The notes: a model not told the origin generated them from the sequence alone. DNA of 64,000 bases from Saccharibacter sp. EH611 (GCF_009834765.1 NZ_WVHP01000002.1:186001-250000), one strand, 5' to 3'; numbered from the stretch's first letter, positions 38,977-49,088 are shown. Numbers and translations: made by a program.

Positions 38977-41760
38977 ATGACTGACCGCGCCGCCCTCTCC
39001 GATGGTGCTCCCTCTGAGCTGATTGATGCGTTAAGTGCTGGTTTGGCCGATACGCATCATGATCTGCCTGACATGATTACGTCGCTTGCTGACCAAAGCA
39101 GCTCGGATAAGGGTATTGATACTCTTGAAAAAATAGTCCGTCAGCTGCGTGATCGTAACTTTGGAACCCGCGCGGACGCGCTGCGCCGTTATATCGGGCT
39201 GGACAGCCACTCTGCCCCGCACGAACGGCTTACCCAAGTTGCTCAAACCTTGGTTGCTCAAGCGGACTCTCCTGAAAGCCTCAATACGGCAGGAATCGCT
39301 GCCGTTTTTACGGCCCATCCGACCTTTGCACTTGCTAATGAGGTTTACACGCTTCTTGCTGAACGTGCTGAAAACCCTGAGCGCCATATTCCCGAGCTCG
39401 CCACCCATCGTCGTGCAGCGCCACCTACATTGGATGAAGAGCAAAGCCTCGCCCTCGCAGCGATCCAGCGTGGTCGCGATGCATTAGATGACCTTGCTTT
39501 AGAAATTTTCCGTGCAGCCCGTAAGCGCTGGCCTGACGCTAAAAGTTTCACACCATCCCCGCTTCTTCTCGCAAGCTGGGTTGGTTTTGACACGGATGGC
39601 CGTAACGATATTGGCTGGTGGGATACCATCCGTATTCGTATAGGCCTTAAGCTCGCCCAACTGCAGCGTCTTTCAGATGGACTAGCACGTCTAGATCTTT
39701 CATCATCTACCTTGGGGCAGCGCGTCTCAGATGCGATCATCGCTACGAGCGAACAACGCGATGCCTGCCCGCGTTCACAGCCTGGCAAGCAGCCTGACCC
39801 TGAAGCGATCGCTACTTTCGCCCGTCAACTTATTGCACGCGAAGAGGCTGCGCTCCTCACCGCTCAAGCACTGCAGCCCCTCTTTGACGAGACCGCAGCT
39901 GAGTTAAGCCCGGAAAAAGCCGAACAGCTTGATGTCATCCGCACAGGCTTTATGACCCATGGGCTTGGTCTGTCCCATATCCACACACGCCTTAATGCGG
40001 CACAAATCTACAATGTGGCTCGTACGCGTTTAGGCCTGACAGACGACCCGACCCTACCGTTCCATCGCCAAGCGCTTTTGTCGCATATTGATGCGGCAAT
40101 GGATAACCTTACACCGCTCGCGGTTGATTTTGGTGCTCTTTTAGTTGAGCCCAGCGCAGCTGCACGTCTAATGATGACGATGGCGCAAATTCTGAAACAT
40201 ATTGATTCAGATACGCCAATCCGCTTCCTTATTGCCGAGACTGAAAGCGGGTATACCCTCCTCGCTACACTGTGGTTGGCGCGTCTCTTTGGTATTAAAG
40301 ACCATCAGATTGAGATTTCTCCCCTTTTTGAGACTGAAACGGCGCTCGAAAACGGAGAAATGATCCTTGAAGAAGCCTTCCGTTCCCCTCATTGGCGTCA
40401 GTATCTTCGTGCAAATGGCCGTTTATCTCTCCAGTTCGGCTATTCTGACTCCGGTCGTTATGTGGGGCAAATTGCAGCGGCAAACTTGGTTGAGCGCTTG
40501 CGGATGCGCACCCTTGCCCTGATGAAAGAACACGGGTTGGACGATGTCGCCCTCACCATGTTCGATACACATGGGGAAAGTATTGGCCGCGGCGCCCATC
40601 CTTTCAGTCTCAAAGAACGGCTGGACTATTTCTCCCCTCCTCATACACGCCAAGCGCTACGCGATGCGGGAATTCAGTACCGTGTCGAAACCGCCTTCCA
40701 AGGTGGTGATGGCTATACGCTCTTTGGCACGGCGGCTCTGGCGACTTCAACCATCGCCTCCCTTGCAGAGTGCTCCGCTTCCCAGCATGAGCCGATCAGC
40801 CCGGCAGAGCGTGATGACCCTCTCTATGACCGTCCTGACTTTGCGATGGACTTCTTCTCCACTCTCGCCATGAAAATGGGCGATCTGGTCAATGACCCGG
40901 GTTACACAGCACTGCTCAGTGCTTTTGGCCCAGCCCTTATTGATAAGACAGGCTCCCGTCCGTCTGCTCGTCAGTCTGATACAGCAACGGTTAATCGGAT
41001 CACCCATCCAAGCCAAATCCGCGCTATTCCTAATAACGCGATTTTGCAACAACTTGGTTGGTGGGCCAATATTCTGCATGGTTTAGGCGGCGCCGCCCAA
41101 CGTCATCCAAAGACCTTTGCGCAGCTCCGCGAAAAGTCGCCGCGTTTCCGTCAGTTGATGGATTTTGCGCATCAGGCTCTTGCCCATTCAGACATTGATG
41201 TGCTGCGCGCAACGATCCACCAGCTTGACCCTGGAACATGGCTCAATCGCGCTGCGGATTGTCAGGGTGCAGACCAACGGGCGCATCTTCTCGCCATTGC
41301 AGAGGACTTAGAAGAGCTTGAGTTCTGGAAGAGTGTTCCCGCCATGTTCCGCCGCATTCAGCGTGAACATATCGCCCTACGCAGTGCATGGCCGGATGCT
41401 CCGACGATGGAGGGAGATGAAAAACTCCTCCACGTCATCCGCTTTGCACTCATGGAACGTATCTGGCGCCTTGCCACCTATATTCCTTACTTCGGCCCTC
41501 GTGGAACTGTCACACGCGAAGCCATCACGACGTTGATCCTCTGCCTCGACGTGCCGCGCGCTCTTCGTCTACTTGATGATTTGTTCCCTATTAATGCGCC
41601 AAGTATCGCTAATCTCGACTTCGGAGAACCGGGCGGTGCTGGGGTTGCTCAGGGATTTGCTCGCGAGCATGAGCAGATTTTCCGTCCACTCCAACGCAAC
41701 TTTGACCTCCTCCGCGAAGTCGGTATTGCCATCATGCACGCCAACCGCGTTTTTGGGTAA
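38977..41760 (+). CDS. ppc: Phosphoenolpyruvate carboxylase, divergent active-site loop
   Basis: 927 residues. Carboxylates phosphoenolpyruvate to oxaloacetate, refilling the TCA cycle. The catalytic histidine is kept (His114 in TAHPT), and GYSDSGR is at 488-494. The usual FHGRGG-x-x-GRG loop instead reads FDTHGESIGRG (529-539): the last arginine (Arg538) remains, but the first His/Arg of the loop do not. The C-terminus ends NRVFG, not the usual NTG. By length and overall pattern it is PEPC, perhaps a distinct alphaproteobacterial branch; activity and regulation may differ. Two terminators follow. Confidence 0.85.
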   Translation: MTDRAALSDGAPSELIDALSAGLADTHHDLPDMITSLADQSSSDKGIDTLEKIVRQLRDRNFGTRADALRRYIGLDSHSAPHERLTQVAQTLVAQADSPESLNTAGIAAVFTAHPTFALANEVYTLLAERAENPERHIPELATHRRAAPPTLDEEQSLALAAIQRGRDALDDLALEIFRAARKRWPDAKSFTPSPLLLASWVGFDTDGRNDIGWWDTIRIRIGLKLAQLQRLSDGLARLDLSSSTLGQRVSDAIIATSEQRDACPRSQPGKQPDPEAIATFARQLIAREEAALLTAQALQPLFDETAAELSPEKAEQLDVIRTGFMTHGLGLSHIHTRLNAAQIYNVARTRLGLTDDPTLPFHRQALLSHIDAAMDNLTPLAVDFGALLVEPSAAARLMMTMAQILKHIDSDTPIRFLIAETESGYTLLATLWLARLFGIKDHQIEISPLFETETALENGEMILEEAFRSPHWRQYLRANGRLSLQFGYSDSGRYVGQIAAANLVERLRMRTLALMKEHGLDDVALTMFDTHGESIGRGAHPFSLKERLDYFSPPHTRQALRDAGIQYRVETAFQGGDGYTLFGTAALATSTIASLAECSASQHEPISPAERDDPLYDRPDFAMDFFSTLAMKMGDLVNDPGYTALLSAFGPALIDKTGSRPSARQSDTATVNRITHPSQIRAIPNNAILQQLGWWANILHGLGGAAQRHPKTFAQLREKSPRFRQLMDFAHQALAHSDIDVLRATIHQLDPGTWLNRAADCQGADQRAHLLAIAEDLEELEFWKSVPAMFRRIQREHIALRSAWPDAPTMEGDEKLLHVIRFALMERIWRLATYIPYFGPRGTVTREAITTLILCLDVPRALRLLDDLFPINAPSIANLDFGEPGGAGVAQGFAREHEQIFRPLQRNFDLLREVGIAIMHANRVFG

Positions 41761-41768
41761 CAGCCACA

Positions 41769-41802
41769 TTTTCCTTCCCATAGTTTCGAATGGGAAGGAA
41801 AT
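41769..41802 (+). terminator. Hairpin after ppc
   Basis: A perfect 12-bp stem TTTCCTTCCCAT/ATGGGAAGGAAA with an eight-base loop, 9 bases after the ppc stop. Only a short AT-rich tail follows. Confidence 0.6.
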
Positions 41803-41818
41803 TACCATAGCTCTTAAA

Positions 41819-41854
41819 AAGGCCGCCTCCACCATAGGAGAACGGCCTTGTTTT
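41819..41854. terminator. Bidirectional Rho-independent terminator between ppc and the CLC gene
   Basis: AAGGCCG/CGGCCTT stem with an inner CTCC/GGAG pair, followed by GTTTT on the plus strand and by TTTTT on the minus strand. It ends both convergent transcripts. Confidence 0.85.
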
Positions 41855-41882
41855 AAGAATATTTATAGTCCCTCTGAACGTA

Positions 41883-43217
41883 TTACTCTGTCCATTTACC
41901 TAAGCGTGCCTGACGGATCGTCACACCGGGTTTGAACACTTTCCACCAAATCTTCGGCACGGCAATCCGTTGCGATACGTAAATTCCTGTATGACCTGAT
42001 GCAAGATAAGCAATGATACAGCCTACAGCATAGTAGATCACATTCGCACCACCAAACATCTCTACGGCCATAAAAGTACAAGCAATTGGGGTATTCGCGG
42101 CCCCAGCAAACACAGCAACGAAACCAACCCCCGCCAACAAATCAACCGGAACACCTAAAAGAGGTGCGAGAGCATTCCCCAGACCAGACCCGATAAAAAA
42201 GAGCGGCGTGACCTCACCCCCTTTAAACCCGCATGACAAAGCAATCACTGTAAAGATCAGCTTTAAGAGCCAGCTCCACGCATAATGATGAGCACCGAAA
42301 AAGTTGAGGATAGACGCACCGCCTGCTTCTGGCGCGACCATACCTAAGCCAAGATAATCACGCGTACCCAAAGCCCAGACCAACATGATCGTGACAACAC
42401 CACCAATGGCTGGGCGCAGCCAGCTTTGTGGGCAAAACTTCTTCACGATTGGGGAAAGATACTGCACCCCTTCTGAAAAAGCCCGGCTCGCGAACCCAAA
42501 GGCAATGGCAGCCACGCCTACTTTCACCAATAACAACGCATTAACGTGAAAAATGTGTCCATCGGCCCCTATAAGACCGTGGAATCCCATAGGATAGAGC
42601 GGATGATGAATACCCCATTGGTAACACACCCAGTCTGCCACAACAGAGCAAATCGTTGCCGGCAGTAAGGCGCTACAATCAAGACGCCCCAGAGTAAGAA
42701 CCTCCAGCCCGAAAACAGCACCTGCGATGGGCGTTCCAAAAACAGCCCCAAACCCAGCAGCAATCCCCGCTGTCAGCAAAATACGTGTGTCGCGCTTATC
42801 CAAGCTAAACCAACGCGCCACTGCGCTCGCTAGGCTTCCCCCCATTTGAACAGCGGTTCCCTCTCGTCCAACCGAGGCTCCGAAGAGATGACTAATGATC
42901 GTTCCCAAAAAGACTAGAGGCGCCATCCTCAATGGCACACCGGCATCCGGCTCATGAATCTCATCAATAATGAGATTATTCCCCCCATCAGAGCGACCGC
43001 CCCAAAGGGAGTAGGCCAGTCCAACGGCAACCCCGGCTATAGGCAAAGCGTAAAGAATAGCTGGATGGATAAAGCGATACTGGGTCACAACTTCCAAAAG
43101 CCATAGGAACAGGGCGCAAAAACTCCCAATCACCACAGCAAGAGGCAAGACCAAAAAACTCCAACGCACCAGTTGGAGAAACAACGTAAACGTCTCTTTA
43201 AATGTTATTGATGGCAT
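41883..43217 (-). CDS. CLC-family fluoride/proton antiporter (CLC-F type)
   Basis: 444 residues from the ATG at 43217 (GGTGAGGGAG upstream), with about ten membrane segments. The filter motif is GREGTAVQ (117-124); the Thr in place of the usual Pro of chloride-type CLC proteins (GREGP) marks the fluoride-exporting branch. FGAVFGTPIAGAVFGLEVL follows as in CLC proteins. A fluoride riboswitch lies in its leader, which strongly supports fluoride export rather than chloride transport. No crcB is present in the window. Confidence 0.9.
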   Translation of the reverse strand: MPSITFKETFTLFLQLVRWSFLVLPLAVVIGSFCALFLWLLEVVTQYRFIHPAILYALPIAGVAVGLAYSLWGGRSDGGNNLIIDEIHEPDAGVPLRMAPLVFLGTIISHLFGASVGREGTAVQMGGSLASAVARWFSLDKRDTRILLTAGIAAGFGAVFGTPIAGAVFGLEVLTLGRLDCSALLPATICSVVADWVCYQWGIHHPLYPMGFHGLIGADGHIFHVNALLLVKVGVAAIAFGFASRAFSEGVQYLSPIVKKFCPQSWLRPAIGGVVTIMLVWALGTRDYLGLGMVAPEAGGASILNFFGAHHYAWSWLLKLIFTVIALSCGFKGGEVTPLFFIGSGLGNALAPLLGVPVDLLAGVGFVAVFAGAANTPIACTFMAVEMFGGANVIYYAVGCIIAYLASGHTGIYVSQRIAVPKIWWKVFKPGVTIRQARLGKWTE

Positions 43218-43272
43218 CAACAGACTCCCTCACCGATCACACCACGCATCATTTCACGCGCGTATGTCATAT

Positions 43273-43360
43273 TGGCAGGAATCATCAGCCTTTCTCGGTT
43301 TTGCCGAGTGGCAGTTCGACCTCAATAAAGGTCAGGTGGCAATCCATCACCTATCTGCCA
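43273..43360 (-). promoter_or_regulatory. Fluoride riboswitch (crcB motif)
   Basis: On the minus strand the aptamer shows the conserved blocks in order: GGTGATGG with GGTG/CACC pseudoknot arms, AACTGCC, and GGCTGATGATTCC. A TGGCAG/CTGCCA pair closes the ends. Two accessory hairpins, GACCT/AGGTC and CTCGG/CCGAG, fit between the blocks. It lies 56 bases before the CLC-F start codon. The expression platform is not obvious; the short distance to the ribosome binding site suggests translational control, but no firm terminator stem is seen. Confidence 0.88.
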
Positions 43361-43410
43361 CAGGTAAAGACACGAAAAGGTTCTTTCTGTCAAGCATCTC
43401 CCCCACCAAC

Positions 43411-43440
43411 AAAAAACCCCCGCCTAAATAGCGAGGGTTT
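43411..43440 (-). terminator. Rho-independent terminator of fusA
   Basis: On the minus strand AAACCC-TCGC pairs with GGCG-GGGTTT around a short loop, ending in TTTTTT. It lies 25 bases after the fusA stop. Confidence 0.85.
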
Positions 43441-43465
43441 CTTGATCACATACGCTGTGAAAAGA

Positions 43466-45571
43466 TTAGCGGCGGTCTGCCATAATCTCTTCCGCCACGT
43501 TGCGTGGCACTGGGTCGTAGTGATGGAACTGCATGGTGAAGGATGCACGCCCCTTCGTCGCAGAACGCAGATGAGAAATGTAGCCAAACATTTCCTTCAG
43601 CGGCACCTGAGAACGAATAAGAACGGTAGATCCCATCACTTCCTGATTCTGGATGATACCGCGGCGACGGTTAAGGTCACCCACAACATCACCAACGTGA
43701 TCGTTCGGTGTGGTAATTTCCACATCCATGATCGGTTCCAGAATGACCGGAGAAGCCTTCTTCATCCCTTCGCGGAAGCATGCCTTAGCAGCAATTTCGA
43801 AGGCGAGAGCAGAAGAGTCAACGTCATGGTATTTACCGTCTTCCAGCGTGAACTTGAAGTCCACTGTCTCGAAGCCAGCCATCACACCGGTTGATGCCTG
43901 GTTACGGATACCCTTCTCAACAGCTGGGATGTATTCTTTAGGAACAGCACCACCAACGATCTTGTTTTCAAAGATGATCTGATCTTTTTCCTCTGAAGGT
44001 TCGAACTTAATCTTGACCTCAGCGAACTGACCGGAACCACCAGACTGCTTCTTGTGGGTGTATGTCTCAGTATGCGCCTGCGTGATGGTTTCACGATACG
44101 CCACCTGAGGCGCACCAATGTTCGCATCCACGTTATATTCACGACGCAGACGGTCAACAATAATGTCCAGATGCAGCTCACCCATCCCGGAAAGAATGGT
44201 CTGACCCGTTTCATGATCCGTGCGCAACTGCAAGGAAGGATCTTCCGCTGTCAGCTTTTGCAGAGCCAGTGTCATCTTCTCAACAGCAGCCTTTGTGCGT
44301 GGCTCCACTGAGATGTCGATCACAGGCACTGGGAACTGCATACGCTCCAAGATCACCGGATCAGCTGGATCAGCCAATGTATCACCCGTTACGGTGTCTT
44401 TCAGACCCACGAACGCAGCAATATCACCAGCACCGACAGACTTCACTTCCTGGCGCTTGTCAGCGTGCATCTGGAACATACGTCCAACACGCTCTTTCTT
44501 GCCATTCGTTGTGTTCAGCACGGTATCACCCGTGTTCAACACACCACGATAGACGCGGACAAAGGTCAGTGTGCCGTACTTGTCAGAGATGATCTTAAAG
44601 GCAAGGCCCGCAAACTTCCCTTCTGGCTCAACCGGAATGATGGGCAGGAAGTCTTCATCCACCTCTTCATCTTCAGGCGGTGCAATACGAATACCTTCAA
44701 CTTCATCAGGAGCTGGCAGGTAGTCAATCACAGCGTCGAGAAGTGGCTGCACACCCTTATTCTTAAAGGCCGTACCACACATGACAGGGCGGAACTCACC
44801 AGAGATCGTGCCCTTCTTAATCGCACGCTTCAGAGTTGCGAGAGGAACTTCACCCTTCTCGAAATACTCTTCCATGGCTTCGTTATCAGCAGCAAGAGCC
44901 GTATCGAGAAGGTTCTGATGAGCTTCCTCAGCTTTTTCCTTCATGTCAGCTGGGATTTCTTCGTAATGGAAGTTCGCCCCCAGCTCATCACCTTCCCAGA
45001 CAATGGCGCGCATCTCGACGAGATCAACCACACCAACCATCTTATCTTCAGCACCAATCGGCAGCTGAAGCGGAATAGCGACGATATCCAGCTTTTCTTT
45101 CAACGTGCTGAACGCATAGTAGAAGTCAGCGCCCACACGGTCGAGCTTGTTGATGAAGATAATGCGCGGAACATTATAACGGTCTGCCAGACGCCAGTTC
45201 GTTTCGGACTGAGGCTGCACACCGGCCACACCTTCAATCACGAAGATGGCACCATCAAGCACGCGCAAGGAACGATTAACTTCAATGTTAAAGTCAATAT
45301 GGCCTGGGGTGTCGATGATGTTGATGCGGTTGTCGTTCCACTCACAGGTCACGGCAGCGGAGGTAATCGTAATACCGCGCTCACGCTCCTGAGCCATATA
45401 GTCGGTCGTGGTGTTACCGTCATGCACTTCACCGATACGGTGAGACATGCCGGTATAATACAACATACGCTCAGTCGTCGTGGTCTTACCCGCGTCAATA
45501 TGCGCTGTAATACCAATGTTGCGAATCTTTGAGAGAGCGGACTTCGCGCTCTGGACGCTATCGTCGGTCAC
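43466..45571 (-). CDS. fusA: Elongation factor G
   Basis: 701 residues, the usual length. GTPase that drives ribosome translocation. G1 is AHIDAGKT (23-30), followed by DTPGH and NKLD; the domain IV and V regions are intact (for example [12 protein letters not shown]). It is not in a str operon with rpsL, rpsG and tuf here; rpmB lies upstream, separated by about 145 bp with a strong hairpin near the start codon. TGGAGG precedes the ATG. Confidence 0.97.
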   Translation of the reverse strand: MTDDSVQSAKSALSKIRNIGITAHIDAGKTTTTERMLYYTGMSHRIGEVHDGNTTTDYMAQERERGITITSAAVTCEWNDNRINIIDTPGHIDFNIEVNRSLRVLDGAIFVIEGVAGVQPQSETNWRLADRYNVPRIIFINKLDRVGADFYYAFSTLKEKLDIVAIPLQLPIGAEDKMVGVVDLVEMRAIVWEGDELGANFHYEEIPADMKEKAEEAHQNLLDTALAADNEAMEEYFEKGEVPLATLKRAIKKGTISGEFRPVMCGTAFKNKGVQPLLDAVIDYLPAPDEVEGIRIAPPEDEEVDEDFLPIIPVEPEGKFAGLAFKIISDKYGTLTFVRVYRGVLNTGDTVLNTTNGKKERVGRMFQMHADKRQEVKSVGAGDIAAFVGLKDTVTGDTLADPADPVILERMQFPVPVIDISVEPRTKAAVEKMTLALQKLTAEDPSLQLRTDHETGQTILSGMGELHLDIIVDRLRREYNVDANIGAPQVAYRETITQAHTETYTHKKQSGGSGQFAEVKIKFEPSEEKDQIIFENKIVGGAVPKEYIPAVEKGIRNQASTGVMAGFETVDFKFTLEDGKYHDVDSSALAFEIAAKACFREGMKKASPVILEPIMDVEITTPNDHVGDVVGDLNRRRGIIQNQEVMGSTVLIRSQVPLKEMFGYISHLRSATKGRASFTMQFHHYDPVPRNVAEEIMADRR

Positions 45572-45595
45572 GGAAAACCTCCAAAATGCAAGGAA

Positions 45596-45622
45596 AGGTG
45601 TTTCAGTCTAACTGAAACACCT
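45596..45622 (-). promoter_or_regulatory. 12-bp perfect hairpin in the fusA leader
   Basis: AGGTGTTTCAGT/ACTGAAACACCT with a three-base loop, 24 bases upstream of the fusA ATG. On the minus strand it is followed by TTTCCTTG, so it could be a terminator for rpmB read-through or a leader hairpin of fusA. Confidence 0.5.
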
Positions 45623-45715
45623 CATCAAACCCTGTCTTTCCTTAGGGATTTATCTCTTTCTGGCAGGGTTCCCCCAGAAGAAGACGGCCCCGTGTTACGA
45701 GGGCCTCACCCGGCC

Positions 45716-46018
45716 TCAACCTTGTTGAGCAGCCTTACGTTCCTGCACCCGAAGAATGCGACGCTTGATCACCAAAGCCTCCGGAGGAAGCTTACGGTTC
45801 GGTGTCCCCAACAGGAACGAATCAAGCCCGCCATTATGCTCAACCGTGCGAATGCCCTTGGTCGTCAAACGCATACGAATTGGTGCTCCGAGAATATCGG
45901 AAAGCAGAGTGGTTTCCTGCAAATTAGGCAGAAAACGACGACGGGTTTTGTTGTGGGCGTGGCTGACGTTGTTGCCCGTCAGCACCCCTTTGCCCGTGAC
46001 ATGGCAACGGCGAGACAT
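45716..46018 (-). CDS. rpmB: 50S ribosomal protein L28
   Basis: 100 residues from the ATG at 46018 (GAGGAAG upstream). [20 protein letters not shown] at 2-21 and [13 protein letters not shown] follow the L28 pattern. The frame is open further upstream but that part is not conserved. The extended C-terminus ([16 protein letters not shown]) is typical for alphaproteobacteria. Confidence 0.96.
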   Translation of the reverse strand: MSRRCHVTGKGVLTGNNVSHAHNKTRRRFLPNLQETTLLSDILGAPIRMRLTTKGIRTVEHNGGLDSFLLGTPNRKLPPEALVIKRRILRVQERKAAQQG

Positions 46019-46200
46019 AGAACTTCCTCGATGCTGTGATACGTAGGGCTGCAAGGCCCCGACGTGTTCCGTAAATAAGGTGGGCTTATGGCTGACGCGA
46101 ATGAAAACGTCAAGCCTTTCTGCCCTTTTCATCTGGCAGAACAACAGCCCGCTCCCCCTCTAAACCGGAAACACCTAGGATGGAACCCCTCTCCTACCTT
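46019..46200. other. Leader region of rpmB, no gene seen
   Basis: Upstream region of rpmB on the minus strand. No conserved open frame, tRNA or riboswitch is recognised; it should hold the rpmB promoter but no convincing -35/-10 pair was found. Confidence 0.3.
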
Positions 46201-46714
46201 ATGACCAACAATTCCTGCTTCTTTTGATGATATTTTCCATGTACAGCGCTATGAGGAAGCAAATAATCTTAAACACGCTAGCGATAAGCTCCTTTTATGG
46301 AAACATCTGCTGTCTCAAACGTCATCGGCTCAAAGTTACCTTACAAAAGACATTCTTTCCTAAAAAAGCTTTTTGGGTGCTGCGTTAGTCTCTTCCCCAC
46401 CTCATCAAGCGTGCGCAACACTCCCCCCTTCACAGCCATACCCCTATAGCCACTGGGGAGGATAACAACGCATCAATATCACCTATGAAGTCTTTCCTGC
46501 TATCCGTCAGCTCACATCACTGGGTATCACCGCATGTGACCTCATTAACCACCTATCACGTGAAAATCTGCTCTTACGCTCTTTCAGTCTCTTTTGAATC
46601 AGAGGCTACAACTGTACATCTCATATAATCGGTGCTCGTGGCTTGCCTCATACGCTTCCCCCTGCATGGCCACACTTAGCGGAACGATGGCTTACGAAAA
46701 ACAATGTTCTTTAG
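46201..46714 (+). pseudogene. Probable decayed protein-coding gene, unidentified
   Basis: From 46205 to 46714 one plus-strand frame reads like protein, interrupted by in-frame stops at 46361, 46463 and 46595 and ending with TAG at 46712. Coding-like pieces include YEEANNLKHASDKLLLWKHL, TYEVFPAIRQLTSLGITACD and HTLPPAWPHLAERWL. An ATG at 46201 is one base out of frame, consistent with an early frameshift. I cannot name the ancestral protein. Three stops in the same frame argue against sequencing error. Confidence 0.4.
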
Positions 46715-46852
46715 CCTCTCACAAATGAGTGAGAGCAACCTTTTACACAATGCTCTGATCAGAAACGGGGTGGTTTTACGCAGAGCAGCACGCCACTATA
46801 CACAGCATTAGAAATTATGTTGTCGCTATTAACATCATGCGAGAGATCAAAC

Positions 46853-47704
46853 GTGCCCACTAACCTTTCCTCACCGATCCTTCCCTTTTTGCGCTGCATT
46901 CAACGTTGCCATAATGCCTCTCTTCCCCAAGGTCGCCTTCCTTTTTATTATGGCAACATCATCATTGGCTGGCTCGACCACCGCCTTCTTCCTGCTCTCA
47001 AAACCTCCCTTTCACCTGACGCAATCACCGTTACTCCTGATCACATTTACCTCAACAAAGGGGATTTTCTACGCGACATCAGTCTCTCTTTGGCTGAACA
47101 ACAATGCTATCAACCTTTTAATGAATGGTTTGACGTTACGAATCCGGAAGGAGAAAATATTGGACAAGTTGACCGCGGCCTTATCCCACTTTGTGGATTT
47201 GAGGCAGCAGGCGTCCACCTCAACGGCATGGTCAAAAAAGGTGAACAACTTTTTTTGTGGGTTGCCAAACGCAGCAAGCATAAACGCCTCGACCCCGGAA
47301 AGCTGGATCACCTCGTAGCTGGCGGTATGAGTAGCGGCCTTACTCCCGACGAAACGGTTGTTAAAGAGGCTGGTGAAGAAGCGGCCATCTCGCCTGAGCT
47401 CGCTCGTACGGCCCGCCATGTCAGCACGCTACGCTATGCGATGATCCGTCCTGAAGGACTTCGCCGTGACCGCCTTTATTGTTACGATCTTCTCCTCTCA
47501 GAAGAGTTCCAGCCACGTGCGGCCGATGGCGAGGTTGAAAGTTTTCACTTAATGCCTCTTCAGGAAGTCTTTCATCTTGTTCAAAAAGAAGATCAATTTA
47601 AATTTAACGTTAACCTTGTCCTCATAGATCTCTTCATCCGCTACCATCTTTTTTCCCCTTCAGATGAAGCAATCCTCTCAGAAGCCCTTTATCATCCCAT
47701 TTAA
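46853..47704 (+). CDS. Nudix hydrolase with DUF4743 N-terminal domain
   Basis: 283 residues from a GTG at 46853 with GAGAG seven bases upstream; an ATG at 46817 in the same frame has no ribosome binding site. The N-terminal DUF4743 domain (about 10-125) contains GFEAAGVHLNGMV. PGKLDHLVAGG leads into a Nudix box whose core is KEAGEEAA, with Lys for the usual Arg and Ala for the last Gly. The eukaryotic relatives (thiamine pyrophosphokinase-associated Nudix) act on oxidised thiamine derivatives, so a role in thiamine or nucleotide clean-up is possible but not shown. Confidence 0.82.
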   Translation: MPTNLSSPILPFLRCIQRCHNASLPQGRLPFYYGNIIIGWLDHRLLPALKTSLSPDAITVTPDHIYLNKGDFLRDISLSLAEQQCYQPFNEWFDVTNPEGENIGQVDRGLIPLCGFEAAGVHLNGMVKKGEQLFLWVAKRSKHKRLDPGKLDHLVAGGMSSGLTPDETVVKEAGEEAAISPELARTARHVSTLRYAMIRPEGLRRDRLYCYDLLLSEEFQPRAADGEVESFHLMPLQEVFHLVQKEDQFKFNVNLVLIDLFIRYHLFSPSDEAILSEALYHPI

Positions 47705-47845
47705 AGGCACATACGTCCAAATAAGTAACATAACATCTTTATTATTTCCTTTTTCTGGATTTATTGTCTTTTGATAAAGGTTTTCTCCTGTAATAGAGGG
47801 TAATATCACCTAGTCACCTTTCCCATAGGCTGAGGTTAATTATTA

Positions 47846-48976
47846 ATGACAGATAAACATCCTTCTCCTGAGAGAAGCAGTATCCGGTTGCCCACTCCTT
47901 CGGGCACCCTCCAGCGCCGCGCGCGTGGTTTTCTTGCCCTATTCTTTATTCTTGCAGGTCTTATTACACTCCGTAATTTCATACCTGCGTTGATGTGGGG
48001 TAGCGTTTTCGCTATTGCCTTATGGCCGCTTTACTGCCGCTGTGAAAACCGCTTTGGGCGTTCTGTGTGGTTGCCCTGCATCTTTACGGCAGTCTTAGCT
48101 CTCATTTTTATGCTGCCTGTAACCTTCATCGGCTACAAAGTCGTTGATGAGCTCCAAAATGCACTGCATTGGTTTAACGATATTCTTCATTCCGGCTTAG
48201 CAGAGCCTCAATGGATCAACCATCTTCCCATCGGAGCGGCGCAAGCACATAAGCTTTGGCAAACTCACCTTGCACAGCCGCAACAAATCCAAGAACTCCT
48301 TGATTCAGTCGGGCTTAATTTCAGCAAGGGCCTAAGCATGACCCATCAAGTGGGATCTCAGGTCGCTCCCTTGGTTCATCGGGTCATTTTGTTCTTTTTC
48401 TCATTTCTAACACTGTTCTTCCTGCTTAAAGATGGACACAGCATTAAAGATAAATGCTTAAAAAGTTCGCACCGCCTTTTCGGTTCACAGGGAGAAACCT
48501 TAGCGCGTCAGATTATTGCATCCATTCACGGCTCTGTTTCAGGCCTCGTGCTTGTCGGGCTCGGTGAAGGATTTGTTATGGGCATCGCCTATGTTCTCGC
48601 AGGCGCGCCGCAGCCTATCATCTTCGGCCTTGGGACAGCTATTGCAGCTATGGTTCCCATGCTGGGATGGATTGCCGTCACTATTGTTGTGCTGCTCATG
48701 ATTGCCACAAAAGGCAGCATGCTGGCCGCAATTGCCGTCTGGGTTGTTGGGGCTATTGTGCTCTTTGTTGCTGACCACTTCATTCGTCCCTTCCTTATCG
48801 GCGGGACAACAAAAGTACCCTTTCTGTGGGTTCTTCTGGGCATTTTTGGTGGTGCCGAAACGTGGAATCTTCTTGGACTATTCGTCGGGCCCGCTATCAT
48901 GGCCGCTTTACACTTGCTCTGGGATATATGGACTGAAAGCCCAACGAGCAAAAACACCAATGTAAAGGAAAAATAA
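47846..48976 (+). CDS. AI-2E family transporter (PerM/YdiK-like permease)
   Basis: 376 residues with about eight predicted membrane segments: two near the N-terminus (about 28-50 and 65-90) and the rest after 175. The conserved [24 protein letters not shown] and [21 protein letters not shown] motifs define the family. Members export varied small molecules or ions; autoinducer-2 specificity should not be assumed. tRNA-Pro follows on the other strand. Confidence 0.88.
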   Translation: MTDKHPSPERSSIRLPTPSGTLQRRARGFLALFFILAGLITLRNFIPALMWGSVFAIALWPLYCRCENRFGRSVWLPCIFTAVLALIFMLPVTFIGYKVVDELQNALHWFNDILHSGLAEPQWINHLPIGAAQAHKLWQTHLAQPQQIQELLDSVGLNFSKGLSMTHQVGSQVAPLVHRVILFFFSFLTLFFLLKDGHSIKDKCLKSSHRLFGSQGETLARQIIASIHGSVSGLVLVGLGEGFVMGIAYVLAGAPQPIIFGLGTAIAAMVPMLGWIAVTIVVLLMIATKGSMLAAIAVWVVGAIVLFVADHFIRPFLIGGTTKVPFLWVLLGIFGGAETWNLLGLFVGPAIMAALHLLWDIWTESPTSKNTNVKEK

Positions 48977-48984
48977 CCGCAGGA

Positions 48985-49061
48985 TGGTCGGGCAGGCGGG
49001 ATTCGAACCCACGACCCCCAGTCCCCCAGACTGATGCGCTACCAGGCTGCGCTACTGCCCG
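48985..49061 (-). tRNA. tRNA-Pro (anticodon GGG)
   Basis: A 77-nt tRNA with acceptor CGGGCAG/CTGCCCG (C1-G72, typical of bacterial tRNA-Pro), discriminator A and encoded CCA. The anticodon loop TGGGGGA gives GGG. Confidence 0.96.
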
Positions 49062-49088
49062 CCCTGCGGTGAAATTGTCTTTAGCAAT

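Noticed and set aside
43202-43894. A 230-codon plus-strand open frame spanning the riboswitch and the fusA 3' end
   Set aside because: It crosses the fluoride aptamer and fusA terminator and is antisense to conserved sequence; no protein-like features.
44465-45532. A 355-codon open frame on the plus strand
   Set aside because: It lies wholly antisense to fusA, which is intact and highly conserved; its translation shows no domain, so it is a shadow of fusA codon bias.
46716-46735. CTCTCAC/GTGAGAG hairpin after the decayed frame
   Set aside because: Only seven base pairs with a weak T-tail; could be chance, so not listed as a terminator.
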